Origin: Candidatus Poribacteria bacterium
GTDB lineage: Bacteria > Poribacteria > WGA-4E > PCPOR2b
Length of the DNA stretch: 64,000 nucleotides
Assembly (NCBI GenBank): GCA_022826645.1
Contig: JAJDUM010000083.1
Location: 1 to 64,000, forward strand
Direction of reading: 5' to 3'
Shown piece after piece: positions 54,049-62,067 of this stretch; within the stretch, counting starts at the first letter, position 1; every line of letters begins with the position of its first letter. The position numbers were made by a program, and so were the translations under genes. The notes under the pieces are model-generated. The model did not search any database. It had not been told where the DNA came from and saw only the letters and a list, made by a program, of their open reading frames with translations.

Positions 54049-54816
54049 ATGGGTTCAATTAATCAATCAATCTGTTACGGCTGTTTCACTCGTGATGATG
54101 CCTCTCCCGAACAAATCATCCAAGAAGCGGCGAAGATTGGATATAAATCCGTAGAAATGGCACCACCAGAATATTGGTCCCTCGTGCGTGAAAATGGTAT
54201 GCGCGTCGCTATTATCGTTGGACATCAATCCCTACCTGATGGTCTCAACAAACGAGAGAACCATGAGCGTATTGAACAGGAGATTCTGGAGAATCTCGAA
54301 GTTGCTGCCGCCAATGATATTCCTGGACTCATCTGCTTCTCAGGCAATCGTGAAGGGAAATCAGAGGAGGAGGGGCGGGATAACACCATCGAAGGCCTTT
54401 TGCGCGTTGCCAAGGCAGCGGAAGATAAAGGGGTCAATCTCTGCATTGAGCTGCTCAACAGCAAAGTGAATCACCCCGATTATCAATGCGACCGCACCCC
54501 TTGGGGTGTCGAGGTGTGCAAGGGTGTGAATTCACCGCGTGTCCAGCTACTTTATGATATCTATCACATGCAGATTATGGAAGGCGATCTCGTCCGGACA
54601 ATTCAGGAAAGCATTGATTACATCGGGCATTTCCATACAGCGGGGAATCCGGGTCGAAAAGACCTTGATGATGAGCAGGAAATTTACTATCCGCCGGTCA
54701 TGCGTGCAATCGCCGAGACAGATTACGACCTCTATGTTGGACACGAATTTGTTCCGAAAGGCGATCCACTCGCTGCGATGCAAGCCGCCTATGATACGTG
54801 CAACGTTACCGTATAG
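54049..54816 (+). CDS. Sugar phosphate isomerase/epimerase (hydroxypyruvate isomerase-like)
   Basis: A 255-residue TIM-barrel enzyme of the xylose isomerase-like superfamily. The start ATG 54049 has AAAGGAGAAAGG just upstream; a GTG at 54022 is less likely. Metal ligands fit Glu in CIELLNSKVNHPDY, Asp in LLYDIYHMQIMEGD, His in IGHFHTAGNPGRKDL and Glu in YVGHEFVPKG; the last three segments are close to hydroxypyruvate isomerase (Hyi). It may interconvert hydroxypyruvate and tartronate semialdehyde or act on a related keto sugar acid. Confidence 0.85.
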   Translation: MGSINQSICYGCFTRDDASPEQIIQEAAKIGYKSVEMAPPEYWSLVRENGMRVAIIVGHQSLPDGLNKRENHERIEQEILENLEVAAANDIPGLICFSGNREGKSEEEGRDNTIEGLLRVAKAAEDKGVNLCIELLNSKVNHPDYQCDRTPWGVEVCKGVNSPRVQLLYDIYHMQIMEGDLVRTIQESIDYIGHFHTAGNPGRKDLDDEQEIYYPPVMRAIAETDYDLYVGHEFVPKGDPLAAMQAAYDTCNVTV

Positions 54817-54828
54817 TAAATCAATGAC

Positions 54829-54862
54829 GTGGGACGTGAAAAAAGGGGCTTTCACGTCTCAC
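54829..54862. repeat. 13-bp hairpin between convergent genes
   Basis: GTGGGACGTGAAA (54829-54841) pairs with TTTCACGTCTCAC (54850-54862), one G-T wobble. It is followed by CTTACGCAT. It may serve as a bidirectional terminator, but the ACGTCTCACG core recurs elsewhere in the window, so it may be a dispersed repeat. Confidence 0.6.
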
Positions 54863-54923
54863 GCCTTACGCATAGCAAGATGGAGTGCCTTCCAAACGGA
54901 TAAAATTGGTCGACCGGTTTCTA

Positions 54924-55928
54924 TCAAAGGATGAACCAATCGTGCAGTGTACTGCTATCCGTTGTCGGCTTTTGCAAATGTCTTCCTAACTGATTAATCC
55001 AATACATCCAGTAATCGTATGCATAGTCGATTACGGCTTCTGCCGCTTGATGAGTTTCCAAGTATTCAATCAACCACGCAAGAAGTTTCTCCTCAACTGC
55101 ATCAGTAACTTCATTTGCTGTGATACACGCTTCGCAGAATTTCCGAACTTTATCAAGGGTTACACAGAAATATCTTCCGCTATCGATAGCCAAGTTTACC
55201 ACCATCCCGCATGTAATCTTTCCAGCTAGATCTTCCGACGATTCCATGCTCGCAGCATATCGAAAGTCCTTCTCTTTTGCCATCAGGTAAAGCGGAAGCG
55301 TCTGAAGGTAATCCAATCGTAAGCCTAGATTTCGCAACATCCCGTCAGCAATTTGGACCTGACTGAGCTGTTCCATCGGTTGTCCTACTTCGGCCTTTGA
55401 TTCGACGACAACGGTAACTTCACCTATAATCAGAGTCTCATCTATCACAGCTGATAGGACATCTTCCTCGATTTGGCTTAGTAGCGGCATTTCCATCACC
55501 GCTTCCGGGTGTCCCCCAATCTGCACCATTCCCGTTTCGGCGATGGTCAATCGCGCACGCTGTCGGAGGTCTTGAGCATCCCGCTTTAATTTGGTTATCA
55601 ATGTATTCCCGATCTGATAGAAGCGAATCATGTCGTTACAGCCTAACAGGTGTTTTGCTCGAATGAGATCGAGTTTGCTGCCGTGCTCAAGTCCAAGATT
55701 AAGTCGAAGGACCACCTCCCTTGCAACCGTTCGCAGTTCGGAGCGTTTAGATATGTCAACCGGCTCCATAACTGAACGTTTGTTCATAATTGCAACGATC
55801 TGCCGATTGATCTCATCTATTCGTTCAATCGGGACATTCTCCTGTTCCCCAAGTTCGGACAATGCCCTGAACAGGAACAATCGTGGGTCGTGTTTGATAA
55901 GGGAGTCTGTATTTACCATTGATGACAT
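54924..55928 (-). CDS. Uncharacterised protein, possible second half of a split DUF6178 protein
   Basis: A 334-residue protein of mostly helical character, without signal peptide or membrane helix. I recognise no catalytic motif. Segments such as LGCNDMIRFYQIGNTLITKLKRDA and AKHLLG recall the C-terminal part of DUF6178-type proteins, and the upstream gene on the same strand resembles their N-terminal part; together they approach the usual full length. The gap between the two genes is 32 bases. Its own ATG at 55928 has no strong ribosome site. Function unknown. Confidence 0.6.
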   Translation of the reverse strand: MSSMVNTDSLIKHDPRLFLFRALSELGEQENVPIERIDEINRQIVAIMNKRSVMEPVDISKRSELRTVAREVVLRLNLGLEHGSKLDLIRAKHLLGCNDMIRFYQIGNTLITKLKRDAQDLRQRARLTIAETGMVQIGGHPEAVMEMPLLSQIEEDVLSAVIDETLIIGEVTVVVESKAEVGQPMEQLSQVQIADGMLRNLGLRLDYLQTLPLYLMAKEKDFRYAASMESSEDLAGKITCGMVVNLAIDSGRYFCVTLDKVRKFCEACITANEVTDAVEEKLLAWLIEYLETHQAAEAVIDYAYDYWMYWINQLGRHLQKPTTDSSTLHDWFIL

Positions 55929-55960
55929 TCCATGGGACGTGCGATAGTGCGCTGACGCGT

Positions 55961-56836
55961 TTATTCGTCTAGCTGGACATTATCAAGGTCAACTAACTTT
56001 TCTAAATCGTCTTCGGTGAGGCCATTTTTGGCAGATCTTTTGGCTGATTGATTCTGGTCTAACTGAGTATTATTGAAATCTACCGACTTGCCTAAATCTT
56101 CTTCAGTTACTCCCCGTTCTCGATCTCGTTCCTCGATTCGAGTTTTGGCAGCTTCTCGCGTTGTCCGTGCTTTGCTTTCCCTAGCGTAACCATCTATGGC
56201 GGTCGCATCCTCCAGGAATATATATTCCATCAGGGATTGAAACAGATCTCCATCTGCAGCGTAGAGCATCTCGATTAACAGTTGGGTATCTTCGGTGTCG
56301 CAACTTAAATCTTCCGGACTAACGAGAGCTTCCTCCACTAGAAACGCAGGGTATGGGATTACATTGGATTTGGAGGTGGCTAATTCAAGCCGATTCCAGA
56401 AAAATTCTCCGAGTAGGTGTGGATCAATGGAATGCAACATGTTTTCAAAAACTTCCTCTCCCGCGTGTAACATCTCCATCAGCCACGCTTCAAATCGCGT
56501 ATCATCTAATTTGTCATCCTGATATGCAATCAGGTCCACAATATCTGAAAGCTGTTCAGAGGATGCCGCGGATAGAATACCCGCGGATTGCCCAGTTCCA
56601 AGATGGACGAGCGCCATCTGCATTACGTTCTCAGTCGGGCTGCGTTGAACCAGTTCCGTGCAATCAGGAACGAGGTAGTACAACTCCTCGCGGCTTTTCG
56701 CATCCGAAACCGTTTCAATGATTACCAGTTGCTCCTCCGTGGTATACTGTTGGAATTGGATGGCCGCCTGTTTAGTATCCATTACAAGCAATGCTTTCGC
56801 TTCTGCCCGTGGATTACGAATCCTGATTTCTTTCAT
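55961..56836 (-). CDS. DUF6178-like protein (N-terminal part)
   Basis: A 291-residue soluble helical protein. The pattern ELYYLVPDCTELVQRSPTEN, VMQMALVHLG, LSAASSEQLSDIVDLIAYQDDKLD and WLMEMLHAGEE matches my memory of DUF6178 (ends of turns in -QLxxIVDLxxWxxD-). The C-terminal 50 residues hold a diverged 17-residue repeat: TEEDLGKSVDFNNTQLD and TEDDLEKLVDLDNVQLD. The second half of the expected family sequence seems to be in the next gene. No function is known for the family. Confidence 0.55.
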   Translation of the reverse strand: MKEIRIRNPRAEAKALLVMDTKQAAIQFQQYTTEEQLVIIETVSDAKSREELYYLVPDCTELVQRSPTENVMQMALVHLGTGQSAGILSAASSEQLSDIVDLIAYQDDKLDDTRFEAWLMEMLHAGEEVFENMLHSIDPHLLGEFFWNRLELATSKSNVIPYPAFLVEEALVSPEDLSCDTEDTQLLIEMLYAADGDLFQSLMEYIFLEDATAIDGYARESKARTTREAAKTRIEERDRERGVTEEDLGKSVDFNNTQLDQNQSAKRSAKNGLTEDDLEKLVDLDNVQLDE

Positions 56837-57283
56837 CCTATTCTCCCTAGTTTTGGTTGGACCTATCCGTTAGGAAAAATCAGTCGTCTGGAAAAGCGCA
56901 TTATGTTATCATAATGCCTTATTGGATTGCAAAAAAATCTCAATGGAAACCTCGGTTCTTCCAATCTACTCGTGGTGAGCGGAAGGATTCGTTGGTTGGC
57001 ACCACATACTGATCGGTTTCGAATGCCCATCACGGTTCGTGATTTTAGGGAACCTCCGGGCGAATTTGACAAAAAATATTTACACTTAAAGATCCCCTTG
57101 CACGTCAAACAACAATATGCTGTGTTTCATGAACCCAATCTCTATTTTGGTGTGTTCAAATAAGAGATTGTGGGATATTAAGAACTGGTTCATCCTTAAA
57201 AAAATTGGTTTTAAGGAACAGAGTGGGTAGGCTGCCCATTATATCTTATATACAGTTAAAATTATCACAGGAGGTCTCTCAAA
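56837..57283. other. 447-base intergenic region
   Basis: No gene I can support. A 78-codon frame (56927-57163, +) exists, but its translation shows no domain and it has no ribosome site. An 8-bp hairpin CCTTAAAA/TTTTAAGG lies at 57194-57216, followed by GGGTAG/CTGCCC and an AT-rich stretch (TTATATCTTATATA) that probably contains the htpX promoter. Confidence 0.55.
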
Positions 57284-58129
57284 ATGAATACTCTCAAAAC
57301 TGGCATACTCTTGATCGCGTTGACAGCGCTGCTAATGTTCATTGGCAACATATTAGGTGGTGAGGTCGGGATGGCAATCGCCCTGATCTTGGCAGCGATT
57401 ATGAATTTCGGCTCCTATTGGTTCAGTGATAAGATTGTTTTGTCAATGTACAGAGCACAGGAGGCTAGTCCTAATAGCGAATTATATCAGATCGTCAAAC
57501 AACAGACAGAAAAATCAGGTCTGCCGATGCCGCAGGTCTACACAATTCCGACAGATATGCCAAACGCGTTTGCGACAGGCAGAAGCCCAAGCCACGCGGC
57601 GGTTGCTGCAACGGACGGGATTATGCGAATTCTATCGCGTGATGAGTTGGCGGGTGTGATTGGGCATGAGCTAGCGCACATCAGGCACCGGGACATTTTG
57701 ATTAGTAGCATCGTTGCCACGATTGCGGGGGCAATCATGCTGATTGCGAACATGGCACAGTGGGCAGCGTTATTTGGTGGTTTTAGTGGAAATGACGACG
57801 AAGATGGCGGTGGAATCATCGGATGGCTGTTCCTGATTATCGTTGCCCCGATTGCGGCAATGATTATTCAATTCGCAATCTCTCGTTCCCGCGAATACGC
57901 GGCTGACCGTGGTGGCGCAGAAATCTGCGGAGATCCAATGGCATTGGCAAATGCCCTTCGCCGGCTTGAACGCGGTGTTGAAATGCATCCGACGCGCACG
58001 AATGCGGCGACATCGCATCTCTTCATCGTGAACCCCTTGCGCGGTGGGATAGCGGGCCTCTTCAGCACCCACCCACCAATGGATGAACGTGTCCGTCGTC
58101 TGGAAGAATTAGCGGGTTACCGCCGATAG
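57284..58129 (+). CDS. htpX: Membrane zinc metalloprotease HtpX
   Basis: A 281-residue M48 peptidase of the inner membrane. Two N-terminal helices (5-50), catalytic HExxH in GHELAHIRHRD, two more helices, then the third zinc ligand Glu in SREYAADRGGAEICG. Length and C-terminal FSTHPPMDERVRRLEEL are typical. It degrades misfolded membrane proteins with FtsH. AGGAGG precedes ATG 57284. Single-gene unit; its expression is usually stress-linked, but no specific operator is seen. Confidence 0.95.
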   Translation: MNTLKTGILLIALTALLMFIGNILGGEVGMAIALILAAIMNFGSYWFSDKIVLSMYRAQEASPNSELYQIVKQQTEKSGLPMPQVYTIPTDMPNAFATGRSPSHAAVAATDGIMRILSRDELAGVIGHELAHIRHRDILISSIVATIAGAIMLIANMAQWAALFGGFSGNDDEDGGGIIGWLFLIIVAPIAAMIIQFAISRSREYAADRGGAEICGDPMALANALRRLERGVEMHPTRTNAATSHLFIVNPLRGGIAGLFSTHPPMDERVRRLEELAGYRR

Positions 58130-58258
58130 GTTCAGAACGCCACTTTGTTCAAAAACACCCTCATTTTATGGGACAGGTGCTATGGAAACCGAAGCGGCCG
58201 AGCACTTATCCCCTCTGGCACGTCTTTTGGTAGAACCGTTTTCTATCTGCTTTTTTCT

Positions 58259-58600
58259 TCACTGTGGTGTCGCTTTATCGTACCACTCAAGAATGCGCCA
58301 TTCATCTTCTCGAAGTTCCAGGATAAAAATCATACGTCCTGACGGATGCGATGATTCTCCTGAGTCCCGTTGCACGAATGTCATTTCGTAGTCAAAGTCG
58401 ACTATAGCAAGTGTCTCATTCAAGAACTCGACATCTCCATGTTGAGAGAGGTCCAAATCGATGTGCTCGTTGTTATTGAACACGTTCAATGTCCCCTCGC
58501 GTTCCTGAGAGCCTCCCCGAAATACGATATCATCGTCCGGATTATCGGGTGTGCCCAAATCACTGATATAGAAAAAGTCGTCTTCCCATATCCCTGCCAT
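58259..58600 (-). CDS. Small hypothetical protein, NTF2-like
   Basis: A 113-residue protein. The end (GRMIFILELREDEWRILEWYDKATPQ) has the pattern of NTF2/SnoaL-like folds, where a beta strand with WRILEWYD lines the cone. No signal peptide. It starts 3 bases after the stop of the single-helix membrane protein gene upstream, so both are probably translated from one mRNA and may work together. Function unknown. Confidence 0.6.
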   Translation of the reverse strand: MAGIWEDDFFYISDLGTPDNPDDDIVFRGGSQEREGTLNVFNNNEHIDLDLSQHGDVEFLNETLAIVDFDYEMTFVQRDSGESSHPSGRMIFILELREDEWRILEWYDKATPQ

Positions 58601-58603
58601 ATA

Positions 58604-59092
58604 TCATTCAATATTATAATTTTCAAGCCCACTTTTCCACTGCTCCCAGATAACGGACTCTATCCGCGATTTTTCTCGATTGTAATTGATCTGATCATCC
58701 GTCGCATCATCTTCTGTACTCGGCTCTTCTTGTGCTGTTTCCTCAATAATATTCTCCTGCTCAAGGGACAGTGAAAGCCAAGCAGAAAAATCCTTAATTT
58801 CTTCGTCGCTGCTCTCAGCAGTAGGTACTCTCTCCGGAATAGGAAGTGTTTCTATCTGGAAGGGTTCAATGTTTGTCTCCTCTTGTGGCGGCGTCGCGAT
58901 CGGTCTAGGAGCACGCTTGACAAAACGAGACTTACTAATTCGTCGGGCATCTGGCTTGACGATTTGTACCTCCCTTTCGATGTCAGGTGACTGGCGCGTC
59001 AGCACTTCAAACGCGATGAATCCGGCAGCGAATCCAATGACAAGGATCGCAACGATACCGACCGTTATCTTCGTGTTCGTTACCAGCCCCAT
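58604..59092 (-). CDS. Hypothetical single-pass membrane protein
   Basis: A 162-residue protein with one N-terminal membrane helix (9-30, ITVGIVAILVIGFAAGFIAF), a basic stretch (RRISKSRFVKRAPRP) and a Pro/Glu-rich tail without clear fold. AGGAGG lies 9 bases before ATG 59092. The topology suggests an anchored adaptor with most of the chain in the periplasm. No family recognised. Confidence 0.6.
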   Translation of the reverse strand: MGLVTNTKITVGIVAILVIGFAAGFIAFEVLTRQSPDIEREVQIVKPDARRISKSRFVKRAPRPIATPPQEETNIEPFQIETLPIPERVPTAESSDEEIKDFSAWLSLSLEQENIIEETAQEEPSTEDDATDDQINYNREKSRIESVIWEQWKSGLENYNIE

Positions 59093-59115
59093 TATCCTAA
59101 TACCTCCTGAGGTTG

Positions 59116-59136
59116 ATTATATTGAGATCCGATCTC
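59116..59136 (-). promoter_or_regulatory. -10 element with adjacent 6-bp palindrome
   Basis: On the minus strand TATAAT (59121-59116) is preceded directly by GAGATC-G-GATCTC (59136-59124). The palindrome would lie between -35 and -10, a usual place for a repressor. The -35 is poor. Confidence 0.4.
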
Positions 59137-59353
59137 TTATCCAGTGAGCCGTGACATAATCTGACATCGCTGTGTTAGTTTAGCTATACTTCTCCGTTGG
59201 CATAGCGTCCTATTCTATTTGTTTGCCCGCATGGTTCAATCCTTCGGGTAAATTTTCGTGGAAATCCTTGAATTGTAGGGAGAACCGCTTAGCTTGTAAG
59301 AAAAAAAGGCGCAGGATATACGGGGAAGTGGCGGAAGATTATTGCACCTACAC

Positions 59354-59382
59354 TGGACAAAAACTCGCTCTCTGTAGCGCGG
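59354..59382 (-). terminator. Rho-independent terminator after the solute-binding protein gene
   Basis: On the minus strand CGCGCT-ACAGAG-AGCGAG (one mismatch) followed by TTTTTG, about 30 bases after the stop at 59409. Confidence 0.55.
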
Positions 59383-59408
59383 TTTTTTAACATGAACTTT
59401 CGCTTTTT

Positions 59409-60482
59409 TCACTGTGCCGTAACTTCCCGCCATCGTTCAACCAATCTCTGTCGGTGGTTTGCCGCCCAGATAGGATCGAACTGAATCAACTTCACCTTAT
59501 CGGCGGTGATCGCCCCTTCAGCGACTTGGGCGTTCGGATTCAAGGGAGTTCGAAACCACTTCTGCATAAGGTTCTGTGCGCGCACCGAGAGTGCCCAGTC
59601 CATGAATTGTTTGGCAGCAATTTGGTTAGGTCCTCCTTTGACAAGCGCCATCGCGCCGATCTCGAACCCCGTTCCTTCTTTCGGAAAACTTAGCGCTACG
59701 GGATACCCCTTGGCAGGTCCTTTCTTGATAATATCGTGCGAAAAAGCAATTCCTACAGCGACCTCACCGAAACCTACCTGTGTCACGCACGCCGATCCTG
59801 ACCTGTTGTAGTGGTGGACATTTTGGTCTAATCTTGCAATATAATCGAAACCCGCGTCCTCACCCATCATCTGCACAATCGCAGCGAGCAATGTATTAGC
59901 CGTGCCTGATGTATAGGCATAAGCAACGCTAATCTCACCTTTTAGCTCGGGTTTTAGTAGGTCATGCCAAGAGGTAGGCGGCGGAATGCCTTTGCGTTCC
60001 AGAATCTCTGTGTTGGATGCAAAACCGATTGCGCCGAAGTAGAAGCCGGTCCAGTGGTGCGCTTCGTCGAATGTGCCGGAGGGCAACAGAAAATTAGTGT
60101 GCGGTGCATAAGGGTCGAGCAACCCTTCGTGTTTGGCTACGATAAACTCTGGGGATGGTCCCCCAAACCAGAGCCCGACTTGCGGATTCTTTTGCTCACT
60201 TCTAATCCGTACCAACACTTCGCCTGCGGATAGGCGCACCCAGTGGACCTGAATTCCGCTCTCTTTCTCAAAAGCTCGGATATAGATCTTTGCTTCATTA
60301 GTGTCGAGAGCCGTGTAAAGATGAAGTGCCGCACCGCTACTTTCCGCAGCAGTTGCCTTCGATGTCCGTGGTCTCGGTTCGTTGGCTAATGTTTCCCAAC
60401 ACCCCAGCCAAAAGGCAACAGCGACGCAGCCGAGGAACACACCTAAGAGTCCTAGTCCGCGCATAATAACCTTCCATGCCAT
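59409..60482 (-). CDS. ABC-type solute-binding protein (family 1, iron-type fold), orphan
   Basis: A 357-residue periplasmic binding protein. The N-terminus is a membrane anchor or lipoprotein signal (8-28, ending FWLGC, a possible lipobox). The mature part starts LHLYTALDTNEAKIYIRAFEKESGI, as in iron(III)/2-aminoethylphosphonate-type binding proteins, with YAYTSGTANTLLAAIVQMMG and VKGGPNQIAAKQFMDWALS. No permease or ATPase gene is in the window. It starts 21 bases after the proS stop, so it may be co-transcribed with proS. Ligand unknown; tyrosines expected for Fe(III) binding are not obvious. Confidence 0.8.
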   Translation of the reverse strand: MAWKVIMRGLGLLGVFLGCVAVAFWLGCWETLANEPRPRTSKATAAESSGAALHLYTALDTNEAKIYIRAFEKESGIQVHWVRLSAGEVLVRIRSEQKNPQVGLWFGGPSPEFIVAKHEGLLDPYAPHTNFLLPSGTFDEAHHWTGFYFGAIGFASNTEILERKGIPPPTSWHDLLKPELKGEISVAYAYTSGTANTLLAAIVQMMGEDAGFDYIARLDQNVHHYNRSGSACVTQVGFGEVAVGIAFSHDIIKKGPAKGYPVALSFPKEGTGFEIGAMALVKGGPNQIAAKQFMDWALSVRAQNLMQKWFRTPLNPNAQVAEGAITADKVKLIQFDPIWAANHRQRLVERWREVTAQ

Positions 60483-60503
60483 AGGCGATTTAGGCGTACG
60501 GTT

Positions 60504-61937
60504 CTAATAAGCTCGCGCAAAAATAGCGACTTCCTCCGCGGATTCGCCGCACACGATGCAAGTACCATTGCCACCCGGTTGATCCGAGGGGATGCAGCGT
60601 GTTGTCGCTTTAATATCGTCCTTGACCTTATCCTCACACGCTATGGCTCCACACCACCAAGCGCGAGCGAAGCCTTGGGTTGCTGCCTCCCGAAACGAAT
60701 CATAGTCGGACGGCTCCGATGTATTCGCATCGCGGAACTCGGTGGCGCGCGTTAGCAAATTATTCTGGATATCTTTGAGTGTATCGGAGACCACATCAGC
60801 TAACCCTTCCAATGGAACAAACGATTTGCCTTCACGGCCCGGCACATCGCGGCGAGCAAGCACTACTTGGTTTTTTGCAATATCTCTGGGACCAATCTCT
60901 ATCCGTAACGGCACCCCCTTCAATTCCCACTCGTTGAATTTCCAGCCCGGAGAGTATTCGTCACGCGCATCCACCTTTACTCGTACATCCTGCCCCAACA
61001 TGGCTTCGATCTTTTCGATCGCTTCCATGACCATACCTCGTTCGCCGTCCTTTCGATAAATCGGCACGATCACCACCTGAGTGGGTGCCAGGCGTGGCGG
61101 CAAGACCAGTCCTTGATCGTCACCGTGTGCCATGATAATCGCCCCAACCATCCGTGTACTCACACCCCAACTGGTCGTCCAGCAGTATTGCTGGGTTCCA
61201 TTCGCATCCTGATATTGAATATCGAAGGCTTTAGCAAAGTTTTGTCCGAGGTTGTGCGAAGTGCCTGACTGTAACGCCCGGCGATCACCCATCATGGCTT
61301 CGATGCTATACGAAGCGTCCGCGCCCGGAAACTTTTCGGTCTCGCTCTTACGACCGGGAATGACCGGGATGGCGGCATCGTTCACAGCGAAATCGGTATA
61401 TACATCCAACATTCGCAATGTTTCTTCCTGCGCTTCCTCCGCTGTGGCGTGGGCGGTGTGCCCTTCCTGCCAGAGAAATTCCATCGTGCGGAGAAATAGG
61501 CGGGTGCGTAATTCCCAGCGTACCACGTTTGCCCATTGGTTTATCAATACCGGCAGATCTCGGTAAGATTGAATCCATTGGCTGTACATGTATCCGATGA
61601 CCGTTTCCGAGGTAGGCCGTACTACCAGCGGGTCTTCCAGTTCCTTGCCGCCTCCATGTGTGACAACTGCTAATTCCGGCGCAAAACCTTCGACGTGCTG
61701 CGCTTCCTTCTCAATGAAGCTCATCGGCACAAAGAGCGGGAAATACGCGTTTTCATGTCCCGTCTCCTTAAAGCGCCGATCCAGCCCCGCTTTCACATTC
61801 TCCCACAGTTCATAACCGTAGGGGCGAATGACCATACAGCCACGCACCGGGGCGTAGTCCGCTAGTTCCGCCTTCCGAATCACCTCCGTGTACCACTCCG
61901 AATAATCCTCACCGCGAGCTGTAATTTTGTCTCTCAT
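60504..61937 (-). CDS. proS: Prolyl-tRNA synthetase, class 3 (archaeal/eukaryotic type)
   Basis: A 477-residue class II aminoacyl-tRNA synthetase that charges tRNA-Pro. Motif 2 lies in VVRWELRTRLFLRTMEFLWQEGHTAH (within 139-165), motif 3 in GVSTRMVGAIIMAHGDDQGLVLPP (within 256-280). The anticodon-binding domain is followed by the zinc-type C-terminal domain (CGAIACEDKVKDD, CIVCGESAEE) ending in the conserved Tyr (IFARAY). There is no editing insertion, as expected for this short type. It is found in archaea, eukaryotes and some bacteria. Confidence 0.95.
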   Translation of the reverse strand: MRDKITARGEDYSEWYTEVIRKAELADYAPVRGCMVIRPYGYELWENVKAGLDRRFKETGHENAYFPLFVPMSFIEKEAQHVEGFAPELAVVTHGGGKELEDPLVVRPTSETVIGYMYSQWIQSYRDLPVLINQWANVVRWELRTRLFLRTMEFLWQEGHTAHATAEEAQEETLRMLDVYTDFAVNDAAIPVIPGRKSETEKFPGADASYSIEAMMGDRRALQSGTSHNLGQNFAKAFDIQYQDANGTQQYCWTTSWGVSTRMVGAIIMAHGDDQGLVLPPRLAPTQVVIVPIYRKDGERGMVMEAIEKIEAMLGQDVRVKVDARDEYSPGWKFNEWELKGVPLRIEIGPRDIAKNQVVLARRDVPGREGKSFVPLEGLADVVSDTLKDIQNNLLTRATEFRDANTSEPSDYDSFREAATQGFARAWWCGAIACEDKVKDDIKATTRCIPSDQPGGNGTCIVCGESAEEVAIFARAY

Positions 61938-62067
61938 CTTTGAATCTGCTCCTCTTCAATTGGTAGAATATCATTTCTTATCTGACATAGATTGTAGGAT
62001 GTTCCAGTCCAATTGCCGCTAGTCTGATCTCCAAAACTCTCCGTATTAAACTGAGATTGTGCCTCTC

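Larger units (their letters stand above)
59093..59408. other. 316-base intergenic region
   Basis: No gene seen. It holds the promoter/operator candidate at 59116-59136 and the terminator at 59354-59382; the middle shows nothing I can name. Confidence 0.6.

Noticed and set aside
56927-57163. 78-codon frame before htpX
   Set aside because: No ribosome site and no family pattern; kept only as a note in the intergenic entry.
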